The notes under the pieces were generated by a model that searched no databases, was not told the origin of the DNA, and saw only the letters and a list, made by a program, of their open reading frames with translations. Shown here piece by piece: positions 49,582-57,906 of a DNA stretch of 64,000 nucleotides (the stretch's first letter is position 1; each line of letters starts with the position of its first letter). Both the position numbers and the translations under genes were made by a program. Location: the NCBI GenBank assembly GCA_007361935.1, contig CP041667.1, positions 908,001 to 972,000 on the forward strand, read 5' to 3'. This DNA is from Lachnospiraceae bacterium KGMB03038. Lineage in GTDB: Bacteria > Bacillota > Clostridia > Lachnospirales > Lachnospiraceae.

Positions 49582-50271
49582 ATGAATCAAATATATGTAT
49601 TGGGGTTGATCACCAACCGGGGAATGAGAGAACGGTTTCTCCAGTTTTTTAAAGAATATCATATAGAAGTGACCTTCACGACTCTGGGAAGAGGAACGGC
49701 TGCCAGTTCTCTTTTGGATTTCCTTGGGATGGAAGATACAGAGAAGGCGATCTATCTGGCAGTGATCACGCGGGATACCTGGCAGGGACTGAAGAAAGGG
49801 CTCTATACTCGTATGAGGATTGATATACCGGGAAGAGGAATCGCTTTTTTGATCCCGTTAAGCAGTGTTGGGGGAAAGAAAGTCTTGCAGTATCTGACAG
49901 CTGGACAGAAAATCGAGATTGAGGAGGAAAGCGTTTTGCAGAACACAGAGTATGAATTGCTGATCGCGATCGCGAATTCAGGATACACGGAGACGATCAT
50001 GGATGCCGCCAGAAGCGCCCGCGCTCCCGGCGGAACGGTGATCCATGCCAAAGGAACTGGAGCGGAACACGCTGAGAAATTCTTGGGCATCAGTCTGGCG
50101 GAAGAAAAAGAGATGGTATTTATCGCCGTTAAGACCAGCCGGAAAAAGGCGATCATGAAAGCCATCATGGAAAAGGCCGGCGCCGATACCAAGGCGGGAA
50201 CGGTTGTGTTTTCCCTGCCGATAACGGAAACTGCCGGCCTGCGTATGCTGGATGAGATGGAAGAAGATTAA
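49582..50271 (+). CDS. Tandem PII-like regulatory protein
   Basis: A 229-residue protein with two copies of the PII (GlnB) fold. The C-terminal copy (about 120-225) has the PII signature SARAPGGTVIHAKGTG, which forms the T-loop and nucleotide site, and KTSRKKAIMKAIMEKAG; the N-terminal copy (1-105) is diverged (IYVLGLITNRGMRERF, TTLGRGTAAS). A canonical T-loop Tyr51 is not seen, so uridylylation is not expected. PII proteins bind ATP/ADP and 2-oxoglutarate and gate membrane channels. It starts 10 bases after the DUF1538 gene with TAGGAGGAAGG and is probably its regulator. Interpretation by family and context. Confidence 0.78.
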   Translation: MNQIYVLGLITNRGMRERFLQFFKEYHIEVTFTTLGRGTAASSLLDFLGMEDTEKAIYLAVITRDTWQGLKKGLYTRMRIDIPGRGIAFLIPLSSVGGKKVLQYLTAGQKIEIEEESVLQNTEYELLIAIANSGYTETIMDAARSARAPGGTVIHAKGTGAEHAEKFLGISLAEEKEMVFIAVKTSRKKAIMKAIMEKAGADTKAGTVVFSLPITETAGLRMLDEMEED

Positions 50272-51671
50272 TTCCAGAAGTCAGTCTTATCCTTAAGCTG
50301 GATATCAGCCGCCTTGAATACGGGATCTTTCCCTTCCTTTTTCTGTTTTGTATAATCGCGCATTGCCCGGATCGCCGGGGCGCCCAAGATCACAATGACA
50401 GGAAGGTTGATAAGAGCCATCAGTCCCATAAGGACGTCGGCCATATTCCATACCAGTCCAAACTCCATCATCGCGCCGGCAAGAACGATCGCAGCGGCGA
50501 TGATGCGGAAGATATTGAGCAGAAGCTTTCCGGGGTTTCTGCCGCACAGGAACTTTAAGCCCATCTCCGCATAGTAAAAGTTGCCGATCAGAGTTGTGAA
50601 GGCGAACAGGCAGAGAGCGATGGTGATAAAGATTGTTCCAAATCCGCCCAGGGAATTGGAAGCCGCGGCCTGTACCCAAGGCATTCCCGCAAGGTCGATA
50701 TCCGGCGCTACTCCGGAACACAGGAGCATGAATGAAGTGGCGGAACAAATCAGTATGGTGTCGATAAAAACAGAGAGCATCTGTACCAGTCCCTGTTTTA
50801 CCGGATGTGAAACCGCCGCGCTGGCGGCCGCGTTCGGAGCGGATCCCACGCCGGCCTCGTTGGAGAACAGTCCCCGCTTGATTCCCTGCATGATGCAGGA
50901 ACCGGCAAACCCGCCGAAGATGGCCCGGAAATCGAAAGCGTTGGTGAAGATGTCCGTGAACATCTGAGGGATCAATTGAAAATGTGTGACTACAATAAAC
51001 AGTGATACCGCCAGGTAAAAGATCCCCATGAGCGGAACCAGTACGCCGGTGATCTTGGAGATCTGCTTGCTGCCTCCGAAAATAGAGGCGGCAAAGATCA
51101 GGGCTAGGATCACGCCGATAACGATCGGGGTCATCTTGGGATCATAGAAACCATAGGCGCGGAAAGAATCCGCGATATTAAAGGAAGCCACAAGATTAAA
51201 GCCGCCCATATAAGTAAAAATAAGAGTAACGGCGAATAATACGCCGATCCAGCGCTTTTTGAGGGCTGCCTGGATATAATAGGCGGGGCCTCCGTAGGAA
51301 CTGCCATCTTCCGCCCGATGTTTATAAATCTGGGCAAGGGTACTCTCGATGAAGGCGGAAGCGCTTCCCAAAAGAGCCGTCAGCCACATCCAGAAGACGG
51401 CTCCAGGGCCTCCCAGACAGATGGCGGTAGAAATACCCGCGATATTTCCAGTACCTACTCTGGAAGCGGTAGATACCATGAGGGCCTGAAAGGACGAAAG
51501 TCCGTTTTCATCATCCCCAGGCTGGGCAACGACACGCAGGGATTCTTTAAACATGCGAAATTGTACAAAGCGGGTTCGGATGGAAAAATAGATTCCGACA
51601 CCCAAAAGAAGGACGATCAGGATATAGCTGTACAGAAGATCGCTGATCGTGCTGATGATTTCTGCAAACAC
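50268..51671 (-). CDS. Sodium:alanine/glycine symporter (AGCS family)
   Basis: A 467-residue membrane protein with about 11 segments. The family signatures are GTGNIAGISTAICLGGPGAVFWMWLTALLG (start of the conserved core) and GMKRGLFSNEAGVGSAPNAAASA. It moves alanine, serine or glycine in with sodium. GTG 51671 is behind AGAGAGGAA. Convergent with the PII-like gene, with stops overlapping by 4 bases. Confidence 0.9.
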   Translation of the reverse strand: MFAEIISTISDLLYSYILIVLLLGVGIYFSIRTRFVQFRMFKESLRVVAQPGDDENGLSSFQALMVSTASRVGTGNIAGISTAICLGGPGAVFWMWLTALLGSASAFIESTLAQIYKHRAEDGSSYGGPAYYIQAALKKRWIGVLFAVTLIFTYMGGFNLVASFNIADSFRAYGFYDPKMTPIVIGVILALIFAASIFGGSKQISKITGVLVPLMGIFYLAVSLFIVVTHFQLIPQMFTDIFTNAFDFRAIFGGFAGSCIMQGIKRGLFSNEAGVGSAPNAAASAAVSHPVKQGLVQMLSVFIDTILICSATSFMLLCSGVAPDIDLAGMPWVQAAASNSLGGFGTIFITIALCLFAFTTLIGNFYYAEMGLKFLCGRNPGKLLLNIFRIIAAAIVLAGAMMEFGLVWNMADVLMGLMALINLPVIVILGAPAIRAMRDYTKQKKEGKDPVFKAADIQLKDKTDFWN

Positions 51672-51714
51672 AATAGATTCCTCTCTTTCCTAAAAATGAC
51701 ATAAATGCTTAACT

Positions 51715-51743
51715 ATTATATAGTATTTGTAAGAATTTGTCTA
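51715..51743 (-). promoter_or_regulatory. Promoter of the symporter gene
   Basis: Minus strand: TAGACA (51738-51743), 17-base spacer, TATAAT (51715-51720). Confidence 0.7.
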
Positions 51744-51803
51744 TAATTGCCATGGGTAAAGAGAGGTTTTTCTTCCCCATTTTTCTCATTTTCCAACCCT
51801 GAA

Positions 51804-51832
51804 TTGAAAATCTCTACCAGGTATGTTAGAAT
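51804..51832 (+). promoter_or_regulatory. Promoter of pyrE
   Basis: TTGAAA (51804-51809), 17-base spacer, TAGAAT (51827-51832). No PyrR-binding leader or attenuator hairpin is seen in the short space to pyrE. Confidence 0.6.
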
Positions 51833-51875
51833 TGAAAGAAAAAAGAAAGCCCATAAATATGGAGGTTTTATCAAT

Positions 51876-52556
51876 ATGGAAGCGTACAAGCAGGAATTTA
51901 TTGAATTTATGGTAGAAAGCGATGTGCTGAAATTCGGAGAGTTCACACTGAAAAGTGGAAGGAAATCTCCCTTTTTTATGAATGCGGGAGCCTATGTGAC
52001 CGGTTCACAGTTAAAGCGGCTGGGAGAATACTACGCAAAGGCCATCCACGAGACCTATGGAGATGATTTTGACGTATTGTTCGGGCCGGCCTACAAGGGG
52101 ATCCCATTAGCTGTAGTGACGGCTATCGCTTACAGTGAGCTGTACGGAAGAGAAGTGCGTTATTGTTCTGACAGAAAAGAAGAGAAAGACCATGGGGCGG
52201 ATAAAGGAAGCTTCCTTGGCAGCAAGCTGAAAGATGGGGATCGCGTCATCATGATCGAAGATGTGACCACATCCGGGAAGTCCATGGAAGAAACGGTACC
52301 CAAGGTAAGAGGCGCCGCGGATGTGACAGTCAAAGGCCTGATGGTTTCTTTGAACCGCATGGAAGTAGGAAAGGGCGGAGAAAAATGCGCTCTGGATGAG
52401 ATCAAGGAGCTCTATGGATTTGAGACGGCGGCGATCGTCACCATGGAAGAAGTGGTTGAATATTTATACAACCGGGAATGTCAGGGGAAAATCGTTATTG
52501 ATGATACATTAAAATCCGCGATCGACGCATATTATGAACAGTATGGGGCGAAATAA
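51876..52556 (+). CDS. pyrE: Orotate phosphoribosyltransferase
   Basis: A 226-residue type I phosphoribosyltransferase that makes OMP from orotate and PRPP. The PRPP motif is RVIMIEDVTTSGKSMEE and the N-terminal part has GEFTLKSGRKSPFFMNAG. ATG 51876 is behind GGAGGTTT; a longer upstream reading at 51747 lacks a site. It is set apart from pyrC-F-K-D by the DUF1538/PII pair and the symporter. Confidence 0.95.
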   Translation: MEAYKQEFIEFMVESDVLKFGEFTLKSGRKSPFFMNAGAYVTGSQLKRLGEYYAKAIHETYGDDFDVLFGPAYKGIPLAVVTAIAYSELYGREVRYCSDRKEEKDHGADKGSFLGSKLKDGDRVIMIEDVTTSGKSMEETVPKVRGAADVTVKGLMVSLNRMEVGKGGEKCALDEIKELYGFETAAIVTMEEVVEYLYNRECQGKIVIDDTLKSAIDAYYEQYGAK

Positions 52557-52576
52557 GGACCAAAGGAGGAGCGGTT

Positions 52577-52729
52577 ATGAGTGAAAAAGCGTATAAATCT
52601 ATGGGGATTGCCGGAGCCGTGGGAATAGCGGTGGGAGTTGTAGTAACTGTAATAGGGATCGCGGCAGGAGTGATCACCATCATATTTGGCACACGTCTGC
52701 TGAAAGACAGAAAAGGATTGACATTTTAA
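52577..52729 (+). CDS. Small one-helix membrane protein
   Basis: A 50-residue protein: MSEKAYKSMG, then one long hydrophobic segment of about 30 residues (GIAGAVGIAVGVVVTVIG and on), ending in RLLKDRKGLTF. No family is recognised. AAAGGAGGAGCGG lies 5' of ATG 52577, a strong site. It is between pyrE and the VanZ-type gene with short gaps, so it is likely co-transcribed. Confidence 0.65.
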   Translation: MSEKAYKSMGIAGAVGIAVGVVVTVIGIAAGVITIIFGTRLLKDRKGLTF

Positions 52730-52748
52730 GCCGAAAGGGTGCTGACTT

Positions 52749-53237
52749 TTGAATTCAAAAAAAAGGAAAAGAATCCGCGGACTTGGAAAAGTTTTGTTTA
52801 TTCTGTATATCCTTTTTATCATTTATTTTCTGATTTTCTCAGAGTGGTACGGACGCACAGGCGTGATGGAAGAGTATCACTATAATCTGGTGCTTTTCAA
52901 AGAGATCAAACGGTTCTGGGAATACCGGGAACAGCTTGGGATGTTTGCTGTGTTTACGAATTTATTCGGGAACGTGCTGATTTTTGTGCCGTTCGGGTTT
53001 TTCATGCCTATGGCGAGCAAATACAGAAGCTTTTTTTCCACGCTGTTTTACAGTTTTGGTTTGAGTCTGTGTGTGGAAACATTCCAGCTTTTTTCTAAAG
53101 TTGGAAGTTTTGACGTAGACGATCTGCTTTTGAATACCGTCGGAGGGGTGGCGGGATATATTATATTTACGGTCTGCGCGTTTATAAGGAGAAGATATGA
53201 TCATAAAAAGAAAAACAGGAATTATAGGAAACGATAA
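52749..53237 (+). CDS. VanZ-family membrane protein
   Basis: A 162-residue protein with four to five membrane segments. The VanZ signature NLFGNVLIFVPFGFFMP and QLFSKVGSFDVDDLLLNTVGGVAGYI is well kept. TTG 52749 is the start behind AAAGGGTG. The family includes VanZ (low teicoplanin resistance) but most chromosomal members have unknown roles in the envelope. Confidence 0.88.
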   Translation: MNSKKRKRIRGLGKVLFILYILFIIYFLIFSEWYGRTGVMEEYHYNLVLFKEIKRFWEYREQLGMFAVFTNLFGNVLIFVPFGFFMPMASKYRSFFSTLFYSFGLSLCVETFQLFSKVGSFDVDDLLLNTVGGVAGYIIFTVCAFIRRRYDHKKKNRNYRKR

Positions 53238-53250
53238 GAAGAGAGGCAGG

Positions 53251-53595
53251 ATGGACTCCAGAGAGAAGCGCAGGAGAAAAATGGTGCGGACCAAATACGG
53301 ACAGGCTCCGGAAAGACATTCCAGGAAAGGAGTCAAGTCTTGTTTTTTTGCTGGAACCGCAGTTTTTCTGCTGGTCCTTCTCTTAGTAATCTCCTTCCTC
53401 AGGAAAGGAGAATTAAGCGAGCTGATCGGATTTGCCGGAATCGCGGTCCTGGCGCTTGGGATTGCCGGGCTCGTTTCAGGTATCCGCGGACTGAAAGAAA
53501 GAGATAAAAATTATACAACATGCAGAGTTGGAATCGGGATCTGCGCGGCCTTGATCCTGGGTATGTGCGGAATATTTGTCAGGGGGCTTTTTTAG
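53251..53595 (+). CDS. Membrane protein of unknown function with basic N-terminus
   Basis: About 115 residues. A very basic N-terminal third (MDSREKRRRKMVRTKYGQ) is followed by three membrane segments (about 32-50, 58-76, 90-112). Two starts are possible: ATG 53197 inside the VanZ gene, and ATG 53251, behind AGAGGCAGG, which I use. No family is recognised with confidence. The next gene starts right at the end (53596), so translation is linked. Confidence 0.65.
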   Translation: MDSREKRRRKMVRTKYGQAPERHSRKGVKSCFFAGTAVFLLVLLLVISFLRKGELSELIGFAGIAVLALGIAGLVSGIRGLKERDKNYTTCRVGIGICAALILGMCGIFVRGLF

Positions 53596-55644
53596 ATGAC
53601 GGAAGAGAGATACCGGCTGGCCATTGGGCGCATCAGGGAAATGAAGAAAGAAACCAGTGTAAACGAAAGGTTCAGAGATTATTTCCGCAAAATGGCGGAG
53701 TTCTTTATTATGATCGATGAACTGAAAGAGAGTCTGGAATCAGGAAGCTACCAGGCGGCTTCCCTGGCGGAATTGGAATACTGGAACAAGCGGTTATATC
53801 AGGATATCCTGCCGGAGAACTATGAGATGAGTTATGGAAATCCCACATTCGCCGCAAAACGCCTGGGAGAGGATTACGGGAAGATCTTGTGTTTTCTCTA
53901 TGGAGAAATGCGTGGAGCGGTGGTTTATGCTTTTGAGGACAGAGCAGAGTATCTGGATATTCTCATGGAACTTTTGATCGAGGTGTATAACCAGTTTGAA
54001 GAGACGGGACTGCCGGAGATCCGCAATATTAAGGATACGATCTATTGGTATGCCAGCGATTATTGCGACGTGTTTGTGGCGGACAGGATCAAAGAACAGG
54101 TATGCCCGGAGGAATCTTTGGCGGTGAAACTGATCTTGGAAAGCGATCTGACCTCGCCGAGATATCTCTATCAATTTGGAGAGTACATCAGCGAAAATGA
54201 GCGAAAGACGGCGGAACATCTGGGCAACCTGGATGAAAGCGTGATCCAAAAGATGGCGGATACTTGTACAGAAGGATATAGAAGAGGCTTCGTAAACACG
54301 GGAAAGGACCTCTCGAAAAAGGCATCTGTCAATATCCGTTATGTCCTGGGATTTGAACGGGTCATCCGCAAAGTGATCGAGAATTTTGAGGCCATGGGCC
54401 TCAAACCGATCATCTACCGGTCCGCGGTCAGCGCCCTGACAAAGCGCCAGCATCTGAAGATCGGATATTACGGAGGTATCGCGAATAAGCAGTACGACTA
54501 TGACCACAAGGATGACCAGGCCCTGTTTCTGGATAAGCAGTTCGCGGAGCGGAAGCTGGAAGTGATACAGAGCACCTATGAGAATTATAAAAAAGAAGCG
54601 GGAGAGTTTGCCGGCCCGGCCTGTATGGAAACATTTGGGGAAGCTCCGTTCTCGCCGGAGCATAAGGAAGAAGCTTTGAAGCTCACCCGGCGCCAGGAAG
54701 AGACCGCGCGGTCTTTAGACAGCCGTCAGAGCCAGATCGCGAACACCTATATTCCGGGGGATGAGCGGAGTTTTACCATCGTGGCATATCCGGTGCCGGA
54801 AGTGGGGAAACGATATGAAGAGATTTTTGATGAGATCATAAGAATCAATACGCTGGATGCGGCCCTTTATGAATCGGTACAGCAGACGCTGATCGATGCG
54901 TTGGACCAGGGAGCTTGCGTCCATGTTCTGGGAGCCGGAGAGAACCGGACAGATTTGAAGATCTGCCTCCACAGCCTGGAAGATCCAGGAAAGGAAACGA
55001 TTTTTGAGAATTGTGCGGCAGACGTGAATATCCCCGTCGGGGAGGTGTTCACCTCACCAGTCCTGGAAGGGACTAACGGGGTGCTCCATGTGACGAAAGT
55101 CTATCTCAACGAACTGCAGTATCGGGATTTGGAAATCCGGTTTTCCAATGGTATGATCGAGGACTATCACTGCGCCAATTTTGAGCGGGAGTTGGAAAAT
55201 AAGGAATATATCCGGGAGAATATCCTGCATAATCATCCCACACTTCCCCTTGGAGAGTTTGCCATTGGAACGAATACAACGGCCTATGTGGCGGCTAGGA
55301 AATACGGGATTGAAGAAAAACTGCCGATTTTGATCGCTGAGAAAATGGGGCCTCATTTTGCTGTGGGGGATACCTGCTATAGTTGGAGTGAGGACATTAA
55401 AGTGTACAACCCCAACGGGAAAGAGATTGTTGCCAGAGATAATTCCATATCGATCAAGAGGAAGGAAGATGTATCAAAGGCTTACTTCCATTGCCACACG
55501 GATATTACGATCCCTTACGAGGAATTGGGGAAGATCGCGGTGGTGACCGCTCAGGGCCAGGAGATCAGTCTGCTGGAGAATGGAAGATTCGTTCTCCCGG
55601 GTACAGAGATTCTGAATGAGCCATTGAAAGATGCGGATAAATAA
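53596..55644 (+). CDS. M29-type aminopeptidase with a long N-terminal region
   Basis: A 682-residue protein. The last 340 residues resemble thermophilic M29 aminopeptidases (AmpS/AmpII): a GEVFTSPVLEGTNGVLHV strand (metal-ligand Glu), an LGEFAIGTN segment (Glu), HFAVGDTCYSWSE (His) and YFHCHTDITI (His and Asp). The first 330 are helical and Tyr/Glu-rich and I recognise no family; usual M29 enzymes are about 400 residues. The start directly abuts the previous gene. The enzyme probably removes N-terminal amino acids using two metal ions; the long extension may modify substrate or oligomer. Confidence 0.75.
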   Translation: MTEERYRLAIGRIREMKKETSVNERFRDYFRKMAEFFIMIDELKESLESGSYQAASLAELEYWNKRLYQDILPENYEMSYGNPTFAAKRLGEDYGKILCFLYGEMRGAVVYAFEDRAEYLDILMELLIEVYNQFEETGLPEIRNIKDTIYWYASDYCDVFVADRIKEQVCPEESLAVKLILESDLTSPRYLYQFGEYISENERKTAEHLGNLDESVIQKMADTCTEGYRRGFVNTGKDLSKKASVNIRYVLGFERVIRKVIENFEAMGLKPIIYRSAVSALTKRQHLKIGYYGGIANKQYDYDHKDDQALFLDKQFAERKLEVIQSTYENYKKEAGEFAGPACMETFGEAPFSPEHKEEALKLTRRQEETARSLDSRQSQIANTYIPGDERSFTIVAYPVPEVGKRYEEIFDEIIRINTLDAALYESVQQTLIDALDQGACVHVLGAGENRTDLKICLHSLEDPGKETIFENCAADVNIPVGEVFTSPVLEGTNGVLHVTKVYLNELQYRDLEIRFSNGMIEDYHCANFERELENKEYIRENILHNHPTLPLGEFAIGTNTTAYVAARKYGIEEKLPILIAEKMGPHFAVGDTCYSWSEDIKVYNPNGKEIVARDNSISIKRKEDVSKAYFHCHTDITIPYEELGKIAVVTAQGQEISLLENGRFVLPGTEILNEPLKDADK

Positions 55645-55691
55645 GGTATTATCAGGATAAAAATACAGGAGAAAAGAAAGGATGAAAGAGT

Positions 55692-56207
55692 ATGCCAAAA
55701 GTAGGAATTGTAATGGGCAGCGACTCAGACCTTAAGGTGATGAGTAAAGCGGCCGCAATGCTGGACAAGTTAGGAATTGATTACGAGATGACGATCATCT
55801 CCGCCCATCGGGAGCCAGACGTATTCTTTGAGTGGGCGAAAGCAGCAGAAGGAAAAGGAATGAAAGTGATCATCGCGGGAGCTGGAATGGCGGCTCACCT
55901 TCCGGGGATGTGCGCCGCGCTGTTTCCAATGCCGGTGATCGGAGTACCTATGTCAGGAAAGAATCTGGCAGGAGAGGACGCGCTGTTTTCGATCGTCCAG
56001 ATGCCGCCTGGAATCCCGGTAGCTACCGTGGCCATCGACGGAGGTATGAACGCGGCCATTTTAGCAGCCAAAATTCTTGCTGCTTCCGACGGGGATCTGC
56101 TTGAGAAATTGAAAGATTACACAAAAGAGATGAAAGAAACCGTGCAGGGAAAAGCGGCAAAGCTTGAAGAGATCGGTTATGAAGCCTATCTGGCGCAAAA
56201 AGTTTAA
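55692..56207 (+). CDS. purE: N5-carboxyaminoimidazole ribonucleotide mutase
   Basis: A 171-residue class I PurE. Signatures: MGSDSDLKVM (about 9-18), TIISAHREPD with the catalytic His, and GAGMAAHLPGM. It moves the carboxyl of N5-CAIR to make CAIR in purine synthesis. It opens the purE-purM-purN-purD unit; purK, purC, purF, purH and purL are elsewhere. Confidence 0.95.
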   Translation: MPKVGIVMGSDSDLKVMSKAAAMLDKLGIDYEMTIISAHREPDVFFEWAKAAEGKGMKVIIAGAGMAAHLPGMCAALFPMPVIGVPMSGKNLAGEDALFSIVQMPPGIPVATVAIDGGMNAAILAAKILAASDGDLLEKLKDYTKEMKETVQGKAAKLEEIGYEAYLAQKV

Positions 56208-56238
56208 AGAATGTAAAAACAGCAAAAAGGAGATTGCT

Positions 56239-57264
56239 ATGGATTATAAAAAAGCAGGTGTGGATATTGAGGCTGGTTATAAATCAGTAGAACTGATGAA
56301 GGAGCATGTAAAGAAAACCATGCGCCCGGAAGTCCTGGGGGGCCTGGGGGGATTCTCAGGAGCATTTTCTCTCAGTAAGATCAAGGAAATGGAAGATCCG
56401 GTCCTGTTATCAGGAACTGACGGCTGCGGGACAAAGGTGAAACTGGCAATGATCATGGACAAGCATGATACCATCGGCATCGACGCGGTGGCTATGTGTG
56501 TCAATGATATTGCCTGCGCCGGAGGCGAACCGCTGTTTTTCCTGGATTATATCGCATGCGGAAAGAATTATCCAGAGAAGATCGCCGCAATTGTAAAAGG
56601 TGTGGCGGAAGGCTGTCTCCAGTCAGAAGCGGCTCTGATCGGCGGCGAAACCGCGGAGCATCCGGGAATGATGGCAGAGGATGAATATGACCTGGCCGGG
56701 TTTGCGGTAGGTGTCTGTGACAGAAAGGATATGATCACCGGAGAGAATCTGAACGCGGGAGATGTATTGATCGGAATGGCTTCTTCCGGCGTACACAGCA
56801 ACGGATTTTCTCTGGTACGCAAGGTGTTTGAGATGACAAAAGAGTCCCTGGATACCTATTATGAAGAACTGGGAGGGACTCTGGGAGAAGTTTTGCTCGC
56901 GCCGACCAAGATTTATGTGAAAGCATTAAAAGCAGTCAAAAAGGCAGGAGTTGCCGTAAAGGCATGCAGCCATATCACAGGCGGCGGTTTCTATGAAAAC
57001 GTACCCAGAATGTTGAAGGATGGAGTCCGCGCAGTCATTGAAAAGGAAAGCTATCCAATCCCGCCGATTTTCAAAATGCTGGCGGAAAAAGGAAACGTTG
57101 AAGAGCATGCTATGTATAATACCTACAATATGGGGCTTGGAATGATCATCGCGGTTGGGCCGGAAGACGTGGAAGCCGCAATGGACGCGATTCGCAGAGC
57201 AGGTGAGGATCCATATGTGGTTGGCCGTATCGAGACCGGAGAAAAGGGAGTAGTATTATGTTAA
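56239..57264 (+). CDS. purM: Phosphoribosylformylglycinamidine cyclo-ligase
   Basis: A 341-residue PurM (AIR synthase). Core: YKKAGVDIEAGYKSVELMK, DGCGTKVKLAM, SDAVAMCVNDI region, and GLIGGETAEHPGMM. I use ATG 56239 (MDYKKAG) behind AAAAGGAG. It overlaps purN by 7 bases. Confidence 0.95.
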   Translation: MDYKKAGVDIEAGYKSVELMKEHVKKTMRPEVLGGLGGFSGAFSLSKIKEMEDPVLLSGTDGCGTKVKLAMIMDKHDTIGIDAVAMCVNDIACAGGEPLFFLDYIACGKNYPEKIAAIVKGVAEGCLQSEAALIGGETAEHPGMMAEDEYDLAGFAVGVCDRKDMITGENLNAGDVLIGMASSGVHSNGFSLVRKVFEMTKESLDTYYEELGGTLGEVLLAPTKIYVKALKAVKKAGVAVKACSHITGGGFYENVPRMLKDGVRAVIEKESYPIPPIFKMLAEKGNVEEHAMYNTYNMGLGMIIAVGPEDVEAAMDAIRRAGEDPYVVGRIETGEKGVVLC

Positions 57265-57884
57265 GAGTTGTGGTCTTAGTGTCTGGAGGCGGAACCAATC
57301 TGCAGGCAGTCATTGATAAGATAGAGTCTGGAGAAATCCCGGATACAAAGATCGTGGGTGTGATCAGCAATAATCCCGGAGCTTATGCTTTGGAGCGGGC
57401 AAAAGCGCATGGAATCCAGGGGAAGTGCGTATCACCGAAGAGTTTTGCCGACCGGGCGGCTTTTAATGAAGGTTTCCTGGCGGAAGTGGATGCGCTCCAG
57501 CCGGATCTGATCGTGCTGGCCGGGTTTCTGGTGGTGATCCCCCCGGCGATGATCGAAAGATACCGGAACCGGATCGTGAACATCCATCCATCTTTGATCC
57601 CTTCTTTCTGCGGAACCGGTTATTACGGACTGAAAGTGCATGAGGCGGTTCTTGAGCGGGGAGTGAAGGTAACAGGCGCTACCGTTCATTTTGTGGACGA
57701 AGGAACAGATACGGGGCCGATCATTCTGCAAAAGCCAGTGGAAGTCCATCAGGAGGATACCCCGAAGAGCCTGCAGAGGCGAGTGATGGAAGAGGCGGAA
57801 TGGCAGATCCTTCCCCAAGCGATCCGACTGATCGCGGAAGGAAGAATATTGGTGGAAGATGGAAGAGTAAGGATAAAAGAGTAA
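57258..57884 (+). CDS. purN: Phosphoribosylglycinamide formyltransferase
   Basis: A 208-residue PurN. Signatures: VLVSGGGTNLQAVID, LAGFLVVIPPAMIERYRNRIVNIHPSLIPSF with the catalytic Asn-x-His, and VHFVDEGTDTGPII. It transfers a formyl group from 10-formyl-THF to GAR. It starts inside purM; purD follows after 22 bases. Confidence 0.95.
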   Translation: MLRVVVLVSGGGTNLQAVIDKIESGEIPDTKIVGVISNNPGAYALERAKAHGIQGKCVSPKSFADRAAFNEGFLAEVDALQPDLIVLAGFLVVIPPAMIERYRNRIVNIHPSLIPSFCGTGYYGLKVHEAVLERGVKVTGATVHFVDEGTDTGPIILQKPVEVHQEDTPKSLQRRVMEEAEWQILPQAIRLIAEGRILVEDGRVRIKE

Positions 57885-57906
57885 GGACAGAAGAAGGAGG
57901 TCCCAG

